A stretch of DNA of 64,000 nucleotides from Roseiarcus sp963779095 (GCA_963779095.1 CAVZWU010000011.1:496001-560000); one strand, 5' to 3'; shown: positions 8,871 to 18,060, counted from the stretch's first letter. Notes: generated from the letters alone by a model not told the origin. Numbers and translations are program-made.

Positions 8871-10937
8871 TTAGAGCGGCAGGGCGTAGCGGTCGGCGAC
8901 CGCCGCCGCGGCGCGCGCGTCCTCGATCGGGATCGAACCGTTGTTGGCGGCGCGGGCGGCTCTGATGGCGGCGATCAGCGCCGGCGGACCGGCGACATCA
9001 GTGAGTTCGCCCGCTGTGTCAGTGAGGCGCGACCGCAGCGCCGCCTGCGCATCGTCGTCGGCGAAGGCCGCGGCCTGCATGAGCGCCATGACCGGGCGCG
9101 GGGCGTTCGAGCAGCGCGCCAGGCGATAGGCGTTGAGGAAGCGCTTGGCCTCGCGCGGCGAATGCGCGGCCAAGGGCGCGAGCGCGGCGAGCAGCGTCGT
9201 CTCCGCGCTCGACAGCGGCTCGACGAGCGCCGCGGCGACCGCCGGATCCGGCGCGGAGGCGGGCGGTGGGGCGAGCGCGAGAAGCCTGGCGACCACCGCC
9301 TCGCCCTCGCCGGCCTTGCGGGCCGGCAGGTTGATTGTGACCTGCAGCCATTTGCCGAGGCGCCGGCGCGCCTCGACCGGCCCGCCGAGCGCAGGTGCAA
9401 GCCGGACGGGATCGAACGCCAGCAACCCGACGCAGCCTTGTCCGATCACGCTCTGGGCGGCGTCGATCCAGTTCACCGCCGCCTCGGGCGCCAGCGCATC
9501 GAGATTGTCCACGACGACGATGAGCCGGTCCGGCGCCGGTCCCGACGCGGCGGAGCGCCCGATCCTCATGCTGAGCGCGGCGAGGAACTCGCGCGCGGAC
9601 GCCGACGGCGCATGGCCGGACTCGAGAAATTCCGGCCCCGGGGCGCGGACGGACGTCTTACCGCCGACGCGCTCGCTCGCCGCCTGCGCGCGCTTGGCCG
9701 CGGCCTCGGCCTCGGCGGTCAGCGTGGCGACGCGCTGGTTGAGCCGGGCCGATCGCGCGTCGAGGTCCTGGCGTCGTTCGCGGACCTCGGAAGTGAGCAG
9801 CCGCGAGCCGCGCAAGAGGATGTTGGAGAACTGAAGCGCGCGCCACAGGTTGAGCGCGATCGCCAGCGCGCCGAGGAGATACAAGATCTCCGACGCCCGG
9901 TCGAACCAGTCGCCGTGCGCGGCGATCCAGCCCGCGACCGGCTTGAGCCAGTCGTTGGCGCCGCCGACCGCGGCGACGGCCGCGTCGCTGTGCAGCAGCC
10001 GGATGAGGAAGCCCAGCACGAAGGCGACGATCGCCCACAGGATGAGGCGCGCCTGGCTGCCATAGGCCCAGATCGAGCGGATCACGACCGCGGCGCGCCC
10101 ACCGGCCCCGAGGGTCGATATGTCGCGCGCCAGACTGCGATAGCTCGAGTCGACGTCCGCGCCGGCAAATCCGAACCGGCGCAACTGCGCCTCGATCGTT
10201 CCGCGGCGGGCGCGGGCGAAGACGTCGAGGCGAGAGCCGGGAGTGTCGAACGCCAGCGTATCGGCGATCCGCGCACGTTTGGCCTCGACGTCGTCGCGCT
10301 GCGTGCGCTCGGCTTCGAGTTTCCTCACGAGATCGTCATGCCGATCGGACGCCGCTCTCGCGGCGCGATGCGGATCGCCGCCGGCATGGCCGGTTTCGTC
10401 CAGGAGGCCCGAATAATCCACGCCGCCCGGCTCCCGGTCGAGCGCGGCATACGCGGCGCTCGCGATCGCCACCGGCGCCTCGATGCGGCTCGCGGCGTCG
10501 ACGCGCGCCAGCACGACCCGCTGGAGGACGCCGCCGCCGGCGGTCGCTGACGAAGCGCCGAGCTGTTCGATCGCCTGCGCGAAACGCCTGAGCGCGAATG
10601 TCTTGCCGGCCCCGGACGGCCCCAGGATCGCCGCCAGAAAAGGCGTCTGAACCTGAGGGGTCACGCAAAGTTGAGCCAGCGGCTGCACGATCGGGCCGGC
10701 GTTCAGAAGGTCCGCGCAGTCGGCGGAATCGCCAAGGAAGATCGGCTCCGCCGGGACTGGCGCGTGCGGCGGGGGCGGCGTGATCGAGACGGGCGGCGCG
10801 GCCGATTGCGCGGGGGTCCGTGGCGCGAGCGACAAGGATGACTTGTCGGTTGTCCCTACCTCGCCGAGCAGGCGGACCTTCGAGTTCACGCTTGGCTCGG
10901 ACAATCGATCCTCCTCGGGCGCGCTCGGGAACTCCAA
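8871..10937 (-). CDS. KAP-type membrane P-loop NTPase
   Basis: Protein of 688 residues. After a Pro/Ala-rich N-terminus it has a Walker A motif (GPSGAGKT, residues 106-113). Two strongly hydrophobic stretches follow in the middle (ARLILWAIVAFVLGFLIRLL and ILYLLGALAIALNL), then a coiled-coil-like segment, a Walker B (RLIVVVDNLDAL) and the C-terminal HSPREAKRFLNAYRL helix. Membrane segments inserted inside a P-loop domain are the hallmark of KAP-family NTPases, known from animal Kidins220, bacterial membrane proteins and some phage-defence loci. A role at the inner membrane is expected; the partner is unknown. It is encoded on the same strand as, and just upstream of, the restriction-modification gene, with the dispersed repeat between them. 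The ATG at 10937 is the first in frame; a start slightly downstream is possible. Confidence 0.8.
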   Translation of the reverse strand: MEFPSAPEEDRLSEPSVNSKVRLLGEVGTTDKSSLSLAPRTPAQSAAPPVSITPPPPHAPVPAEPIFLGDSADCADLLNAGPIVQPLAQLCVTPQVQTPFLAAILGPSGAGKTFALRRFAQAIEQLGASSATAGGGVLQRVVLARVDAASRIEAPVAIASAAYAALDREPGGVDYSGLLDETGHAGGDPHRAARAASDRHDDLVRKLEAERTQRDDVEAKRARIADTLAFDTPGSRLDVFARARRGTIEAQLRRFGFAGADVDSSYRSLARDISTLGAGGRAAVVIRSIWAYGSQARLILWAIVAFVLGFLIRLLHSDAAVAAVGGANDWLKPVAGWIAAHGDWFDRASEILYLLGALAIALNLWRALQFSNILLRGSRLLTSEVRERRQDLDARSARLNQRVATLTAEAEAAAKRAQAASERVGGKTSVRAPGPEFLESGHAPSASAREFLAALSMRIGRSAASGPAPDRLIVVVDNLDALAPEAAVNWIDAAQSVIGQGCVGLLAFDPVRLAPALGGPVEARRRLGKWLQVTINLPARKAGEGEAVVARLLALAPPPASAPDPAVAAALVEPLSSAETTLLAALAPLAAHSPREAKRFLNAYRLARCSNAPRPVMALMQAAAFADDDAQAALRSRLTDTAGELTDVAGPPALIAAIRAARAANNGSIPIEDARAAAAVADRYALPL

Positions 10938-11255
10938 GGCGCGTTTGATCTGAACGCGGCGGCCCTAACGACCGCAAGGCCGCCGACAAGTCAAGCCGGA
11001 ATGGGCGCCAAAGGCGGTTGAAGCCGGTTGCCCCGCTTTCGGGACCGGGCGCAAGACGTGAGAGCGCCTGGAGACCCTGGCTCCGTCCATCCGGGTTGAA
11101 CTTTGGCGTCCAACCCTTCATCGTGAAAGTTAGCCGATGTCCCCTTGGCGGCGGGTCCGCGTCACAAGCCAGAGATCGCCTCTCGTACAATGAGACGAGG
11201 CGCTTCCCGATCGGCATAATGGCAATCGCCCGGAGACGGTGGAGGGAGGACGGAG
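10938..11255. other. Intergenic region between divergent genes
   Basis: About 320 bp between the KAP NTPase (minus) and the amidinotransferase (plus). It must hold both promoters. A strong purine-rich ribosome site (GGAGGGAGGACGGAG) sits immediately before the ATG at 11256. I see no gene, repeat or clear operator here. Confidence 0.5.
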
Positions 11256-12250
11256 ATGCCGACGCAAGCACGCCCCATGGGGGTTTTCAACGAATGGGGC
11301 AAGCTCAGGGAGGTCTTGGTTGGCGATCCCGCGCGGTGCGTGTTTCCCCGATGGTCCCCCGATTGGGGCCGGTATCACGGATTTAAGACGATGCTGCACG
11401 GATTGGAGGGCGTCCCCCTGCAGCAGGCGATGCCCGAGCGCGCCAAGGGGATGATGGAACAGACCGAAGCGCTGGCGAGCGTATTGGAGGACCACGGCGT
11501 GGTCGTTCACCGCCCCCGCCCTCTGACAGATGTCGAGATCGCGGCAAGCCCGGTCGGCCTCTTTAACCAGTTCGTCCGTGATGCCCAAATCGTCATCGGC
11601 AAGCACGTCATCGAACCAATTTGCGCATGATGTTCCGCTGCAAGGAACATCTTGCCTACGAACAGTTTCTTCGCACGCGTCTGAGTGAGGACCCGGATTC
11701 ACGACACGTGCGAATGCCCGATACGACACCGATCCTGTCGGGCGAGACGGAAGATGACTTCCTCAATGATCCGCGGCCCTTCGTTGAGGGTGGCGATACG
11801 TTTGTGCTCGGCAAGGATATTCTGGTCGGGGTTTCGTCGCTCGCCTCGAGCCCGGCCGGCGCCGCCTGGCTGCAGTGGTATCTCGAACCAGACGGTTACC
11901 GCGTACACCTCGTGCCGCTGACGCCGGAGTGGTTGCATCTCGATTGCATGTTCGCCGCGATCCGAGAAGGACTCTGCATGTGCTTCATGCAAGGACTGAA
12001 GGAAGGTCAACTCCCGGCGCCCATCAAGGACTGGGAGGTCATCGAAGCGACCGCCGAGGAGGCTCATTCCCTCGGCTGCAACACGCTTTGCCTCGAACCG
12101 GGCGTCATCATTATTGGCGCCGAGCACAAACGCCTCATCAAGGAAATAGAGAAGCGGAAGGTCGAGGTCGTCGCCGTGCCCTTCGACAAACCCTCCGAGC
12201 TTGGCGGCGCCATTCGCTGCTCTACCCACCCGTTGCTTAGGGAAGCCTGA
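11256..12250 (+). pseudogene. Amidinotransferase (glycine/inosamine type), frameshifted
   Basis: Enzyme of the guanidino-group-modifying superfamily that would move the amidino group of arginine to an amine acceptor. The first 120 codons (from MPTQARPMGVFNEWGKL) and the remaining 205 codons are in different frames; one base is missing at about 11619, where IGKHVIE... should run on into LRMMFRCKEHLAYE. Catalytic elements are all visible: FVEGGD near the middle, HLDCMF (His) and GAIRCSTHPLL (Cys nucleophile close to the C-terminus). The restored length is about 331 residues, shorter than animal AGAT but normal for bacterial members. A good ribosome site precedes the ATG. The acceptor amine cannot be deduced. 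The single indel could be a sequence error rather than decay. Confidence 0.8.
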
Positions 12251-12287
12251 GCGCCCTATTCACTGCGTCCGATGGAGGCCCAAGCCC

Positions 12288-13677
12288 TTGCTTGCATTCG
12301 CTCCGCCAACGCCCGATGCGACGCCGATCTGGCTGGTCAGCGCGGAAAACTGGCCGACGGTCAAATCGACGATCGGGGCTGCCGCCGCGACTTTCGCCGA
12401 ACATTGCGGTTTCCAGCCAAAGGCCGGGCGCCTGCAGCTTCTCCCGGGCAAGCGCGGCGCGCTTGCGGGCGTCCTGTTCGGGGTTGACGAAGCGAACGCG
12501 CCCACGCGCGATCCGTTCGGGCCCGGCAAGCTTGCGACATCGCTGCCCGAAGGCGTCTATCGGTTCGCCAATCCGCCTCGAGACGCCGATCTCGCCGCGC
12601 TCGGCTTTCTGCTCGCGCTCTATCGCTACGACCGCTTCAAGGCCGATAAGTCGCCAAGGCCGCAACTCGTCGGCGCCCGAGGAGATCGACGCGATCCGGA
12701 TTCAGCGCATCGCACAGGCGATCGCCTTCGGTCGCGACCTCGTCAACACGCCCGCCAACGCGCTCGGCCCCGACGCGCTTGAACAGGAGGCCGTCAAGCT
12801 CGCCGAGCATTTCGACGCCAGCGTCAGCATGGTGCGCGGCGAGGAACTCGTCGCCGCGAACTTTCCCCTCGTCCACGCGGTCGGTCGCGCGGGCGCCGAA
12901 GCAGCCGCGGCTCGTCGACTTTTCCTGGGGACGCGAGGACGCGCCGAAAGTGGCGATTATCGGCAAGGGCGTCACTTTCGACACCGGCGGCCTCGACATC
13001 AAGCCGGCGTCGGGCATGGAGCTGATGAAAAAGGACATGGGCGGGGCGGCGACGGCGCTGACGCTTGGCGCGGCTCATCATGGAGGCGGGGCTCGATCTC
13101 CGCCTGAGGACGGTGATCCCGATCGTCGAGAATGCGATATCGGCGCCGGCGATGCGGCCTGGCGACGTGATTGTCAGCCGCAAGGGGATTTCGGTCGAGG
13201 TCGGCAACACCGACGCCGAAGGGCGGATGATCCTCGCCGACGCGCTCGCGCTCTGCCGATGAGGACGCGCCGGAACTCATGCTCGACTTCGCGACCCTGA
13301 CCGGCGCGGCGCGGGTCGCGCTCGGCCCCGACCTGCCGCCTTTCTACACCGACGACGACGCGCTTGCGGCGGCGATCGCCGATCACGCGGCTCGCGTCCG
13401 CGATCCTTTATGGCGCATGCCGCTCTGGCGCCCCTATGACGCGATGATCGAGGGGACGGTCGGCGACATCAGCAATTCGGGCTCGGGCGCCGGCATGGCG
13501 GGCTCGATCACCGCCGCGCTGTTCCTTCGGCGGTTCGTCGAGAAGGCGAAATCCTGGGCGCATTTCGACGTCTACGCCTGGAACCCGAAGCCGCGCGCCC
13601 ATGGGCCGAGCGGCGGCGAGATCCAGGCGGCGCGGGCTTTGTTCGAGCTTTTGAGCGAACGCTATCCGAGGCGGTGA
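12288..13677 (+). pseudogene. Leucyl aminopeptidase (M17), four frameshifts
   Basis: Cytosolic two-metal aminopeptidase, about 460 residues when reassembled. Recognisable pieces occur in order in successive frames: LVSAENWPTVKSTIGAAAA, then GRDLVNTPANALGPDALEQE, then KGVTFDTGGLDIKPASGMEL with metal ligands, then EVGNTDAEGRMILADAL with metal ligands, then MLDFATLTGAARVALG to the stop. Breaks fall near 12665, 12908, 13080 and 13262, and each shifts the frame by +1, as a single inserted base would. TTG at 12288 with GGAGG upstream is the likeliest start. All catalytic motifs survive, so either decay is recent or the read quality is poor here. It ends 17 bp from the end of the convergent lrgB. 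Confidence 0.82.
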
Positions 13678-13694
13678 GAGGGCGCGCCTCTTCG

Positions 13695-14412
13695 TCAACC
13701 GATCAGCCACGGCAGCAGCACCGGGATCACCGCCGGCGTGACGATGGCGTTGAGCCCCATGGCGAGGCCGGCGAACACGCCCGCGACCGGATCGACCGCG
13801 AACGCGCGCGCCGTGCCGATGCCATGCGAGGCGAGGCCGACGGCGAAGCCGCGCGCGGCGTAGTCGGTGACGCCGAGCGCGTCCATGAGCGGGGTCACGA
13901 TGACCGCGCCGAGGATGCCGGTGGCGATGACGAGAACGGCGGTCAGCGGCGGCGCGCCGCCGAGCGCCTCGGTCACCGCCATCGCGACGCCCGCAGTGAT
14001 CGACTTCGGCGCGACCGCGATCAGGACCGCGCGCGGCGCGCCGAGCGCTCTTGGCGACCAGCACCGCCGAGGCGATCGCCACGACTGCGCCAACGAGAAG
14101 CGCCGCCGCCAGCGGCCAGACATTGCGTCTGACCAGCGCGAAGTTGGCGTAGATCGGCACGCCGAGCGCGACCGTCGCCGGCCCGAGCAGGAAATGCACG
14201 AACTGCGCGCCGTTGAAATAGGTCTGGTAGTCCGTGCCGGTGAGCTTGAGCAGCCCGCCAAGGAGCGCGATAGCGATCAGGACGTGGTTGACGATCGGGC
14301 GCCGGCCCGCCGCCTTGGCCAGCGCGTCGGCGACAAGGAAGGCCGCGAGCGTCGCCGTCAGCCAGAAGAGCGGCGTCGTCTGCAGATAGACCCAGAGGCG
14401 GAACGGCGTCAT
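13695..14412 (-). pseudogene. lrgB: LrgB/CidB family membrane protein, frameshifted
   Basis: Inner-membrane protein of the LrgAB/CidAB type, linked in other bacteria to murein hydrolase control or to small-molecule export such as pyruvate. It starts with ATG at 14412, overlapping the lrgA stop by 4 bp. The N-terminal half (TTPLFWLTATLAAFLVADAL onwards) is in one frame and the C-terminal half (ALGAPRAVLIAVAPKSITAG, then GLASHGIGTARAFA) in another. One extra base near 14046 (AAGAGCG where AAGGCG is expected) explains the shift. The conserved SHGIGTA segment is present. About 238 residues when corrected, which is the normal size. Confidence 0.85.
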
Positions 14413-14792
14413 GCCTCGCCCTTCGCGCCAGTAAGCCGCTTGACGAGCAGGAAGACGCCGACGGTGACGATCAGCGTCGCGACCGTCGAGACGACGAGCG
14501 CGGCGGCCAGCGCCAATCCCTGCTCGCGCAATAGGCCGAGATACTGCACCACGCCGACGCCCGCGGGCACGAACAGGAGCGGCAGGGCGGCGAGCAGCCC
14601 TCTCGCCGCCTGGCCGAGATCGCTCGCCGCCAGCGCCTCCTCGTCGAGCGGGCGCCAGCGCTGGTAGAGGCCGAGGGCGACCACGAGCAGGGCAAGTCCG
14701 ATCACCGGGCCGGGCGCCGGAAGCGCGAGCCCGCGCGCCGCGACCTCGCCGACGAGCTGAAAGGCGAGCAGGATGAACAGGCCGCGGATCAT
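14409..14792 (-). CDS. lrgA: LrgA/CidA family holin-like protein
   Basis: Small four-helix inner-membrane protein of about 127 residues. MIRGLFILLAFQLVGEVAAR opens the first helix; GPVIGLALLVVALGL and the LLFVPAGVGVVQYLGLL segment are typical of the LrgA/CidA family, followed by a final helix and the lysine-rich end LVKRLTGAKGEA. I chose the ATG at 14792 because family members begin right at the first helix; an ATG 18 bp upstream would add MRRQTD. The stop overlaps the lrgB start, so lrgAB is an operon. In this copy lrgA is intact while lrgB carries a frameshift. Confidence 0.85.
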   Translation of the reverse strand: MIRGLFILLAFQLVGEVAARGLALPAPGPVIGLALLVVALGLYQRWRPLDEEALAASDLGQAARGLLAALPLLFVPAGVGVVQYLGLLREQGLALAAALVVSTVATLIVTVGVFLLVKRLTGAKGEA

Positions 14793-15052
14793 GTCGGTTT
14801 GTCGCCGCAACGGGCGGCGCGGTCAACGCGCTGGCGTCCACGTGCCCGGCGATGATCGACTTCAGGAACGCCGCGAGGCAGGCGCTATCGCTTGCGACGC
14901 CGCCATGACGGCTGCGACGCTGAAGAGAATTCTGGACTTACGCTCTCGCCGCGTTTCACCAGGATCCGTTCATCGGTCAGTTTCTCGGCGACGCGAGCGT
15001 TGCGCTTCCCCGCGTCCTTGCTTTATCGGACAGGCATGCGGGAGGGCATGGC

Positions 15053-15856
15053 ATGGCTTTGACGAAACACAAGCGGATGACGGTCGCCGACTTGCGCGCG
15101 GTCAAAGGCAAGCGGCAATTGACGATGCTGTTCGTCGAAACGCCGGAAGAAGCGGCTGCGGCGTCCGCAGCCGGCATCGATATTCTGTCGATCGTTGAAC
15201 ACCTGTGGTCGCCCGCGATGCGCGAGGCGGCGGGCGACTGCTTCGTTCAGGTCGGGCTCATCTACGGCCAGCACTGCACCTACGAGGATTATCTGCGCGC
15301 CGCGCACAAGAACCTGATGATCGGCGGGGACGCGTTCTATTGCGCCGGCAGCCTCGATACGATCGCGAAGCTCGCGGCCGAGGGCATACCAGTCGTGGGC
15401 CACGTCGGGCTCATCCCCGCGCGCGCGACATGGACCGGCGGATTCAAGGCGGTCGGCAAGACCGCCGCCGAAGCGATGCAAGTCTATAAGCACGTCAAGC
15501 AGCTCGAGGCCGCCGGCGCGGTGGCGGCCGAGATCGAGGTCGTGCCGGCGCGCGTGGCGAGCGAGATCTCGAAGCGCACGACGCTCTTTCTCATGTCGAT
15601 GGGCGCGGGCTCAGGCTGCGACGCGCAATATCTGTTCGCCGAGGACGTGCTCGGCTATTCGCGCGGCCATCAGCCGCGCCACGCCAAGGTCTATCGCAAC
15701 TTTCGCGCCGAATACGACCGCCTGCAGCGCGAGCGCATCGCAGCCTTCCAGGAGTTCCGGGCCGATGTCGGGAAGGGCGCGTTCCCCGAGGACAAGCATC
15801 TCGTGCCGATCGCGGACGCCGAGTTCGACGCGTTCGTGAAGGGGTTGGAGAAATAG
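15053..15856 (+). CDS. panB: Ketopantoate hydroxymethyltransferase (PanB)
   Basis: Catalyses transfer of a hydroxymethyl group from methylene-tetrahydrofolate to 2-oxoisovalerate, the first committed step of pantothenate and coenzyme A synthesis, in the cytosol. At 267 residues it has the family length. Recognisable pieces are KRMTVADLRAVKGKRQLTML at the N-terminus, GGDAFYC, the strongly conserved GHVGLIP segment and a long Glu/Arg-rich C-terminal helix. It is somewhat divergent: the usual GDS substrate motif of the first strands is replaced by SIVEHLWSP, so a related class II aldolase-like activity cannot be excluded. ATG at 15053 has GGGAGG upstream. No panC is next to it; it stands alone and convergent to the thiocyanate hydrolase operon. 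Confidence 0.75.
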   Translation: MALTKHKRMTVADLRAVKGKRQLTMLFVETPEEAAAASAAGIDILSIVEHLWSPAMREAAGDCFVQVGLIYGQHCTYEDYLRAAHKNLMIGGDAFYCAGSLDTIAKLAAEGIPVVGHVGLIPARATWTGGFKAVGKTAAEAMQVYKHVKQLEAAGAVAAEIEVVPARVASEISKRTTLFLMSMGAGSGCDAQYLFAEDVLGYSRGHQPRHAKVYRNFRAEYDRLQRERIAAFQEFRADVGKGAFPEDKHLVPIADAEFDAFVKGLEK

Positions 15857-15978
15857 GCGCGCCGCTGTGAAAGGAATAGCGATCATGCCGGCTCCATCGG
15901 CAGGCGAACAGCAAGGAGTTCCGATCCGTCGCATCGGGCGGCGATCCGCCCTGCCGGTTGGGCCGCGGCCCGCGGCCC

Positions 15979-16332
15979 CTATGCTTCCTCGAGTCGCGAT
16001 CGAACGGCGCGCATCCGCGCGGCGAGTTCCGCTTCGGCCAGCAACCCGCGGCCCAGCATCGTATGGACGAGCGCGAGGAGTTCGCGTTCAGGCGCGGGAA
16101 CATCGCGATAGACCGCCTCTCCGAGCTCATCCTCGGCTCTGCGCCGGTCAAGCGCGGGAAGCGCCCCGCCGGCCGCGAGACACTCGTTCGTTCCGATCAG
16201 ACTGGTTTTCCATGGCGGGTTCGGATTGGTGACGCCGTAGCGCGGCGCCAGAACATCCCATTCCTTTCCCTGGCGCCGGATGGCCTCAAGCAGTCCGATC
16301 CGACTTAGCTCTCCCTCGTTCGTGACGCTCAT
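15979..16332 (-). CDS. Thiocyanate hydrolase maturation protein, P15K-like
   Basis: Protein of 117 residues whose ATG overlaps the scnC stop by 4 bp. It has a nitrile-hydratase-beta-like flavour (NPNPPWKTSLIGTNECL, then VHTMLGRGLLAEAELAARM). In Thiobacillus thioparus a small protein, P15K, encoded directly after scnBAC, is needed to load cobalt into the gamma subunit; position, size and fold signature agree with that role here. A nitrile hydratase activator of the NhlE type is the nearest alternative. It shows no Cys-x-x-Cys cluster, only one Cys (in TNECL), so cobalt would be handed over by another ligand set. Confidence 0.75.
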   Translation of the reverse strand: MSVTNEGELSRIGLLEAIRRQGKEWDVLAPRYGVTNPNPPWKTSLIGTNECLAAGGALPALDRRRAEDELGEAVYRDVPAPERELLALVHTMLGRGLLAEAELAARMRAVRSRLEEA

Positions 16333-17090
16333 TCGGCGGCGCTCCCATGCTGCGCCGAAGCCTGGACGGGACGGCGGGCCTTGTGGAGGGGATGAACGTC
16401 GGCCGTTCTGCCCGGGCTCGGCAGGGCGACCCCAATCATGCAGTCGCGGGTCACGATCGCGGCGAGTTGCTCTTCGGTCCAGTTTTCGGTCCCCTTAGGC
16501 CTCGCTGGAAGGACCATGAAACGGCACTTCTGGTTCGAGTCCTCGACCCTGATCTCCACCTCGGGCGGAAGGATCAATCCGAATTCGGCGAGCACCTCGC
16601 GCGGCCAGCGGACCAGCCTGCGCCGGTAGTTGGTCGTGCGATACCATTCGGGGGACATGCCGAGGATCGGCCGCGGATAGCAGGAGCACAGCGTGCAGAC
16701 GATTACGTGATGCAGCGTCGGCGTATCTTCGAGCACGATGAAATTCGTATAGTCGCTCGGGGTGCCGGATCCGGTCGGCTCCAGCCAGTCGAGCCCGATC
16801 TCCTTGCAGGCCTTGACGGCGTCCTTCATGACCCGCGCCTTGAAAGCGGGATCCGTCCAGCACTTCGCCACCAAGCGCGAGCCGTTGGCCGGTCCGATGG
16901 ACTCCGCCCATTCGGTGAACCTCCGATGGTCCTCGGCGGTAAACAGGCCATGCTCGATCGCCAGCTCGCGCACGGCAATCTCGAGAACCTCGTAGTCCGT
17001 TATCTCTTCCACCATCGGCGCAGCTTTATGGTCATGGCCGTGATGGACGTGACCATCGCCCGCATGATCATGTTCGTGTCCCGTGCTCAT
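16329..17090 (-). CDS. scnC: Thiocyanate hydrolase gamma subunit (cobalt catalytic subunit)
   Basis: Catalytic subunit of the enzyme that converts thiocyanate plus water to carbonyl sulfide and ammonia. It is homologous to nitrile hydratase alpha. The metal-claw motif C132-T-L-C135-S-C137 followed by YPRPILGMSPEWYR is the cobalt type, and C135 and C137 are the positions that become sulfinic and sulfenic acids in the family. From memory, the run NFIVLEDTPTLHHVIVCTLC and the segment NYRRRLVRWPREVLAEFG align closely with the T. thioparus gamma subunit, which also has a His/Asp-rich N-terminus like HEHDHAGDGHVHHGHDH here. That His-rich arm may hold cobalt. At 253 residues it is close to the known 243. 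It lies third in the operon, after scnB and scnA. Confidence 0.93.
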   Translation of the reverse strand: MSTGHEHDHAGDGHVHHGHDHKAAPMVEEITDYEVLEIAVRELAIEHGLFTAEDHRRFTEWAESIGPANGSRLVAKCWTDPAFKARVMKDAVKACKEIGLDWLEPTGSGTPSDYTNFIVLEDTPTLHHVIVCTLCSCYPRPILGMSPEWYRTTNYRRRLVRWPREVLAEFGLILPPEVEIRVEDSNQKCRFMVLPARPKGTENWTEEQLAAIVTRDCMIGVALPSPGRTADVHPLHKARRPVQASAQHGSAAE

Positions 17091-17153
17091 TGGCGTCCCT
17101 CCTGTTCCCGTCCTTCCGGTTGTCTTGAGCGCCCGCCGATTGTCTTCAGCCGG

Positions 17154-17465
17154 TCACTTTCCAACGGGCTCAAGCCAATGTTCCGGCGCTTCGGTCTGCA
17201 AGGTGTCGTTGTCGAATGGATACTCTTCCCAGAGATCCTTCTGACGAAACCGGACGATGTAATATTGTTCGAGCTTTCCGTCGTAATTGAAGGCTTCGTC
17301 CTCGGGAATGAGGTCTTCGTATGTGCAAGCCGCGATCGTGCCGATAGCGCCTCGCACGTAATTCTGGGTGCGGGTGTAGAACATGTTCGGCATGTCCTTC
17401 ACTTTGACGCGGTCACCGACCGCGAAGCGGGCGGCTGGGGTTTTGGTCGCTTCATTTGCTTTCAT
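17154..17465 (-). CDS. scnA: Thiocyanate hydrolase alpha subunit
   Basis: Small subunit of 103 residues corresponding to the C-terminal SH3-like half of nitrile hydratase beta. FAVGDRVKVKDMPNMFYTRT and VRGAIGTIAACTYEDLIPEDE are typical, followed by RFRQKDLWEEYPFDNDTLQTE. The known alpha subunit is about 126 residues; this one lacks some 20 residues at the N-terminus, which is a non-conserved tail. It overlaps scnB by 14 bp, and the scnC start follows its stop after 63 bp. Together with scnB it wraps the cobalt-bearing gamma subunit. Confidence 0.92.
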   Translation of the reverse strand: MKANEATKTPAARFAVGDRVKVKDMPNMFYTRTQNYVRGAIGTIAACTYEDLIPEDEAFNYDGKLEQYYIVRFRQKDLWEEYPFDNDTLQTEAPEHWLEPVGK

Positions 17466-17877
17466 AGCGAGCTTTCACCTCCGCAATCTTATCGAGCAAT
17501 TCGTTGAGCGAGATGTGCTTTTTGTCGACCAGCATCCGGGCCGCGGCCCAAATCCAACGCCCGTAATAGGGCATGCCCATGTAGAGCGTATAGCCGAGAT
17601 CGTTGTCGGCTCGCCGGCGCCGCTCTTCAGCGTTCCAAAGGCCCCTCCAGCCGAGCACCTCGCAGGTCACGTAGGTATTCAGTTCCCACTGTTCCTCTTC
17701 CTTCTCCTCGTAGCGGATCGGAACATCGGGCTGACCCCCAACGTCATGGGGCGGGTGCATGAAGGCGCGGAACAGAGGAGGCGCATTTTCGTAGTTCCAG
17801 GTCTGCGGCGCGTGAAGCGCAGGCTGGAAAGAGGCGATGAGGTCGTACTGTTGATGAAGCTCGGGTCGTGACGTCAT
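17452..17877 (-). CDS. scnB: Thiocyanate hydrolase beta subunit
   Basis: Subunit of 141 residues corresponding to the N-terminal half of nitrile hydratase beta. The PPHDVGGQPDVPIRYEEKEE segment, WELNTYVTCEVLGWRGLW and GMPYYGRWIWAAARMLVDKK match the thiocyanate hydrolase beta chain as I remember it. It is the first gene of the operon, so the promoter should lie in 17878-18060, just downstream of tdh on the same strand. The gene order beta, alpha, gamma is that of the characterised scnBAC operon and differs from ordinary two-subunit nitrile hydratases. A three-subunit nitrile hydratase of the toyocamycin type remains a weaker alternative. Confidence 0.92.
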   Translation of the reverse strand: MTSRPELHQQYDLIASFQPALHAPQTWNYENAPPLFRAFMHPPHDVGGQPDVPIRYEEKEEEQWELNTYVTCEVLGWRGLWNAEERRRRADNDLGYTLYMGMPYYGRWIWAAARMLVDKKHISLNELLDKIAEVKARYESK

Positions 17878-18060
17878 TTTCCTTCCCCTCTTTACTCGGA
17901 CGGCCTCGGAGGGCCGCGCTCCAGCGCCCCAGCCCTGGCGCGGATCGGATGCTGGCCGCTCGTCAACAACAGGCTCTCTCGCCCTTCACAATTCACTGTC
18001 ATGAGCGGAAGTCACCCACTTCGGGTTATGAGATAGGCGAGTCTTCGCTGCAAGCCGCTA

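Noticed and set aside
16329..17877. Ordinary two-subunit nitrile hydratase
   Set aside because: The beta chain is split into two genes, the order is beta-alpha-gamma, and the catalytic subunit has the His-rich arm and sequence blocks of thiocyanate hydrolase.
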